DNA of 7,795 nt from Thermodesulfovibrionales bacterium (GTDB lineage: Bacteria; Nitrospirota; Thermodesulfovibrionia; Thermodesulfovibrionales; UBA1546), in the NCBI GenBank assembly GCA_919901705.1, contig CAKKPR010000102.1, forward strand, positions 1 to 7,795. The letters run 5' to 3'. Positions 5,360 through 7,795 of this stretch are shown one piece after another (the stretch's first letter is position 1; each line of letters starts with the position of its first letter). The notes beneath the pieces are model-generated. The model did not search any database. It worked only from the letters and a program-made list of their open reading frames with translations, and was not told where the DNA came from. A program made the translations under genes and the position numbers.

Positions 5360-6322
5360 TTAATACTTCATCACCTCTTGAATCCCTTTTTTAATTCTCT
5401 CAACAGTCGGCATGTAATAATCTTCAAGCTTTGAAAAAGGCATGACAGCATCAAAGCCCGTAATCCTGATTATCGGAGCTTTAAGATAAAGCATCGCATC
5501 CTCTGCAATAGTTGCTGAAAGCTCTGCGCCGAATCCGCAGGTTTTAGGGGCCTCATGAATAATCACGACACGGCCTGTTTTTTTAACTGACTTAAATATT
5601 GTCTCTTCATCAAAAGGACTGAGGGTCATCAAATCAATTATGTCTGCATCAATTCCTTCAACTGCCTTTAAGGTCCTTTGAAGCATACTTCCCCATGCAA
5701 TCAAAGTTACATCTTTTCCCTCCTGAACAAACCTTGCCTTTCCCAGAGGCATTGCATATTCGCCTTCCGGGACTTCTTCTTTTATAGAGCGGTAGAGCCT
5801 TGTTGATTCAAGAAATATCACAGGGTCAGGGTCTCTTATGGATGAGATTAGCAGCCCTTTTGCATTATACGGAGATGAGGGGACAACAACCTTTATCCCC
5901 GGCATATGACAGAACAATGCCTCTGTGCTTTCTGAATGAAGTTCAGGAGCTTTTATTCCTGCACCATATGGAGCCCTGACCACCAAAGGGCATGTGAATC
6001 TTCCCCTTGAACGTGAGCGAATCCTTGAGGCATGGGAAAAAATCTGGTCTAAGGCAGGATAGATGAATCCCATGAACTGAATCTCTGCAACAGGCCTTAA
6101 ACCGTATACAGCCATTCCGATTGCTGCGCCGACAATGCCGGACTCAGCCAGAGGCGTATCTATGACTCTCTCAGGGCCAAACCGTTCCAGCAGCCCCTCT
6201 GAAACCCGGAATACCCCGCCGTCTTTGCCAACGTCCTCTCCGAGCAGCAAAACATCCTTGTCCCTCTGCATCTCTTCTTTCAATGCAAGGTTTATCGCCT
6301 GGACCATGTTTAATTTAGGCAT
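5360..6322 (-). CDS. pdhB: Pyruvate dehydrogenase E1 component, beta subunit
   Basis: A 320-residue E1 beta subunit of the alpha2beta2, thiamine-diphosphate-dependent pyruvate decarboxylase part of the complex. The length is typical. The family pattern is intact: LLGEDVGKDGGVFRVSEGL at 26-44, catalytic glutamate E60 in DTPLAESGIVG (55-65), and the ELHSES active-site loop with H129 (127-132). The C-terminal transketolase domain includes VTLIAWGSM, IDLMTLSPFD and VVIIHEAPKT. The start is supported by AAGAGG (minus strand, 6336-6331) 8 nt before the ATG. Downstream it converges on the PilT-like gene across a 98-bp gap (5262-5359) in which no convincing terminator is seen. Upstream it is separated from pdhA by the GIY-YIG/repeat unit, so it may be read through from pdhA. 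A branched-chain oxoacid substrate cannot be excluded. Confidence 0.94.
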   Translation of the reverse strand: MPKLNMVQAINLALKEEMQRDKDVLLLGEDVGKDGGVFRVSEGLLERFGPERVIDTPLAESGIVGAAIGMAVYGLRPVAEIQFMGFIYPALDQIFSHASRIRSRSRGRFTCPLVVRAPYGAGIKAPELHSESTEALFCHMPGIKVVVPSSPYNAKGLLISSIRDPDPVIFLESTRLYRSIKEEVPEGEYAMPLGKARFVQEGKDVTLIAWGSMLQRTLKAVEGIDADIIDLMTLSPFDEETIFKSVKKTGRVVIIHEAPKTCGFGAELSATIAEDAMLYLKAPIIRITGFDAVMPFSKLEDYYMPTVERIKKGIQEVMKY

Positions 6323-6341
6323 GGATGCTACCTCTTAAGTC

Positions 6342-6376
6342 TGTCATTGCGAGGTCGTTTCGACCGTGGCAATCTC
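6342..6376 (+). repeat. REP-like element, left boundary of the GIY-YIG unit
   Basis: A 35-bp element starting TGTCATTGCGAGG and ending GTGGCAATCTC. It folds as a hairpin, with outer ATTGC (6346-6350) pairing GCAAT (6369-6373) and inner GGTCG (6353-6357) pairing CGACC (6361-6365) across a TTT loop. It is the inverted partner of 6681-6715: the outer 13 and 11 bases are identical while the central 11 differ. The TGA stop of the GIY-YIG gene overlaps its edge. It lies 19 bp upstream of the pdhB start. Confidence 0.85.
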
Positions 6377-6662
6377 ACAGCTCCTCATAGATATCCTTCC
6401 ATTCAGGATTCATTGTGTCTATTAATTTCTCTTTTTTCGCTCTTGAACCGTCTTTAATCTGTTTCTCCCTTAAAATAGAGCTCTTAACATCTCTACAGAC
6501 TTCGTAATATACAAGCTTGACAACATTATATTTCTTCGTAAATCCTTCAACTAATTTTTCCCTGTGTTCATAAGTTCTTCTTTTTAAATCATTAGTAATG
6601 CCTGTATAAAGGACTTTATTATTCTTGTTTGTCATCATATAAACATAGTATTGTTTTTCCAT
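6375..6662 (-). CDS. Single-domain GIY-YIG endonuclease-like protein
   Basis: A 95-residue protein that is almost entirely one GIY-YIG nuclease domain. The GIY equivalent is YVYMM (6-10) and the YIG equivalent is YTG (19-21). The catalytic arginine is in NDLKRR (24-29), with R29 aligning with the I-TevI arginine. H33 follows, and the metal-binding glutamate is E66 in REKQIK. It ends with the NPEWKDIYEEL motif of the small UPF0213-like GIY-YIG group. All catalytic positions are present, so activity is plausible; the substrate is unknown. The ATG at 6662 was chosen because it sits just before the domain. In-frame GTG (6716) and TTG (6728) codons would add an N-terminus reading SLRGTKRRGNL, which is translated repeat. 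No start has a clear Shine-Dalgarno sequence. The stop codon overlaps the left repeat. Confidence 0.82.
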   Translation of the reverse strand: MEKQYYVYMMTNKNNKVLYTGITNDLKRRTYEHREKLVEGFTKKYNVVKLVYYEVCRDVKSSILREKQIKDGSRAKKEKLIDTMNPEWKDIYEEL

Positions 6663-6680
6663 TTTTATTTGTATAAGAAC

Positions 6681-6715
6681 GAGATTGCCACGTCGCTTCG
6701 TTCCTCGCAATGACA
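6681..6715 (-). repeat. REP-like element, right boundary of the GIY-YIG unit
   Basis: A 35-bp element inverted relative to 6342-6376, reading GAGATTGCCAC to CCTCGCAATGACA on the plus strand. The ATTGC/GCAAT arms pair, but the inner part pairs less well than in the left copy. It starts 19 bp beyond the pdhA stop and ends 18 bp before the GIY-YIG ATG in the direction of transcription. It is read in frame as SLRGTKRRGNL if the upstream start is used. Confidence 0.85.
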
Positions 6716-6734
6716 CGGATAAAGACAAATTATT

Positions 6735-7793
6735 TCACAACAGCTCCCTCGTCTGCCTCACCTGCCTCTGGCTAAGTTTTTCACAGGTAAATGTAAACAT
6801 ATCCTTTGGCTCAGGATGCTCTATTGCCTCTTCTTTTTTCACAGCTTCATTAACCGCTGCCATTGCTTTGTCTTCAACTTCTTTCTGATACTGCTCTGTC
6901 CACAATCCTTTTTTCTCCATAAAGAGTTTCAGCCTGAGAATCGGGTCTTTCGGTTTCCATGCCTCAATTTCTTCCTTAAATCTGTATCGCGATGCATCAT
7001 CAGACGTTGTATGGTCTGACATCCTGTATGTAAAACATTCTATAAGTGTCGGGCCTTCACCCTTTTTTGCCTTGTCTAATGCGGCCTTTGTTGCTTTGTA
7101 AACAGCAAAGATATCATTTCCGTCAACCTGAATTCCCTCAAACCCATATGCAAATGCCTTTTGTGCAATTGTTTTTGATGCAGTCTGCTTTTCTCTTGGA
7201 ACTGATATTGCCCAGTGGTTGTTCTGGCAGATAAAAACAACAGGCAGTTTGAATACACCTGCCATATTCATTCCTTCGTGAAAGTCGCCTTCCGAAGTCC
7301 CTCCGTCACCAAAATAGGCTGTGACTGCTTTTTTATCCCCCTTATATTTAACTCCCATGGCAACGCCGACAGCATGAGGCACCTGTGTTCCTACAGGCAC
7401 ACAGACAGGAAAGATATTCAATTCCTCAGGAGTTTTAACGCCTCTTTCATCTCCTGACCAGTACTGGAACAACATATGCAATGGATAGCCCATTGTTATA
7501 TAAACACCTATCTCTCTGAATGACGGAAATATCCAATCAGTTCTCTCAAGAGCAAATGCGCTTCCTACCTGTGACGCCTCCTGTCCTAAAATAGGCGCAT
7601 AGGAGCCGATCCTGCCTTCCCTCTGAAGATTCAGGGCCTGATGGTCAAAGGTTCGTGAAAGGACAAGCAACTCATACATTATTTTTATATCAGCATCTGA
7701 CAGGGAAGGCATGAGGGATTCATCAGCATCCCCCTTTTCATCGAGGATATCAAGTCTTTTTACGTTGATTGATTCTATTATTTTTTCCGGCAT
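6735..7793 (-). CDS. pdhA: Pyruvate dehydrogenase E1 component, alpha subunit
   Basis: A 352-residue E1 alpha subunit carrying the thiamine-diphosphate site. It decarboxylates pyruvate and acetylates the lipoyl group of E2 together with E1 beta. The thiamine-diphosphate motif runs from GDG (162-164, in YFGDGGTSEGDFHEG) to NN (191-192). Other family marks are GRIGSYAPILGQEASQVG (60-77), AISVPREKQTA (195-205) and the HTTSDDASRYR loop (261-271). The N-terminal part (ILDEKG, then MPSLSD) and the GQEAS region resemble Bacillus PdhA, favouring pyruvate. The TSDD loop also recalls branched-chain E1 alpha, so substrate is not certain. The ATG used is 2 bp from the window edge, so its ribosome-binding site and any upstream start cannot be seen. 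It probably leads an operon with the GIY-YIG gene and pdhB. Confidence 0.93.
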   Translation of the reverse strand: MPEKIIESINVKRLDILDEKGDADESLMPSLSDADIKIMYELLVLSRTFDHQALNLQREGRIGSYAPILGQEASQVGSAFALERTDWIFPSFREIGVYITMGYPLHMLFQYWSGDERGVKTPEELNIFPVCVPVGTQVPHAVGVAMGVKYKGDKKAVTAYFGDGGTSEGDFHEGMNMAGVFKLPVVFICQNNHWAISVPREKQTASKTIAQKAFAYGFEGIQVDGNDIFAVYKATKAALDKAKKGEGPTLIECFTYRMSDHTTSDDASRYRFKEEIEAWKPKDPILRLKLFMEKKGLWTEQYQKEVEDKAMAAVNEAVKKEEAIEHPEPKDMFTFTCEKLSQRQVRQTRELL

Positions 7794-7795
7794 AT

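Larger units (their letters stand above)
6342..6715. mobile_element. Candidate 374-bp GIY-YIG/REP insertion unit between pdhA and pdhB
   Basis: The unit consists of inverted 35-bp REP-like ends and one small GIY-YIG nuclease ORF filling the space between them. It leaves exactly 19 bp on each side to the pdhA stop and pdhB start, so the whole unit looks inserted into a short pdhA-pdhB spacer. No obvious target-site duplication is visible outside the ends. Mobility is an inference from this layout. The alternative is a resident small gene whose spacers were separately colonised by the repeats. Confidence 0.5.

Overview
The window looks like chromosomal DNA of a moderate-GC bacterium. The best guess is Nitrospirota or a deltaproteobacterial lineage. 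The reasons are a Bacillus-type E1-alpha/E1-beta pyruvate dehydrogenase, a PATAN (DUF4388) signalling protein beside a PilT-like ATPase, and many dispersed 'TCATTGCGAG...GCAATCTC' repeats. This placement comes from memory of such genomes and was not searched.

Layout. On the minus strand, reading right to left, are pdhA (E1 alpha, 7793-6735), a small GIY-YIG nuclease gene (6662-6375) and pdhB (E1 beta, 6322-5360). After a reverse-oriented block comes pdhC (E2, 1223-54). The block between pdhB and pdhC carries four plus-strand genes: a PHPT1/Janus-like putative phosphohistidine phosphatase (1556-1960), a small TTG-started charged protein (2035-2235), a PATAN-receiver-GAF protein (2336-4141) and a PilT-family ATPase (4194-5261). 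The first 70 bases may hold the C-terminus of another plus-strand gene running into the 3' end of pdhC.

Functionally there are three parts. (1) PdhA, PdhB and PdhC together would make a pyruvate dehydrogenase complex; the E3 gene is not in view. The usually compact pdhABC operon is split, and pdhC appears to have its own sigma70-like promoter. (2) The PATAN-receiver-GAF protein and the PilT-like motor ATPase form a plausible type IV pilus control pair. (3) A 374-bp unit of a GIY-YIG ORF bounded by two inverted 35-bp REP-like elements sits cleanly between pdhA and pdhB. Three more copies of the same repeat family lie at 1350-1513, upstream of the PHPT1-like gene.

The most notable signal is the GIY-YIG/REP unit, which could be a small mobile or domesticated nuclease-repeat system. 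The bacterial PHPT1-like protein and the split pdh locus come next.
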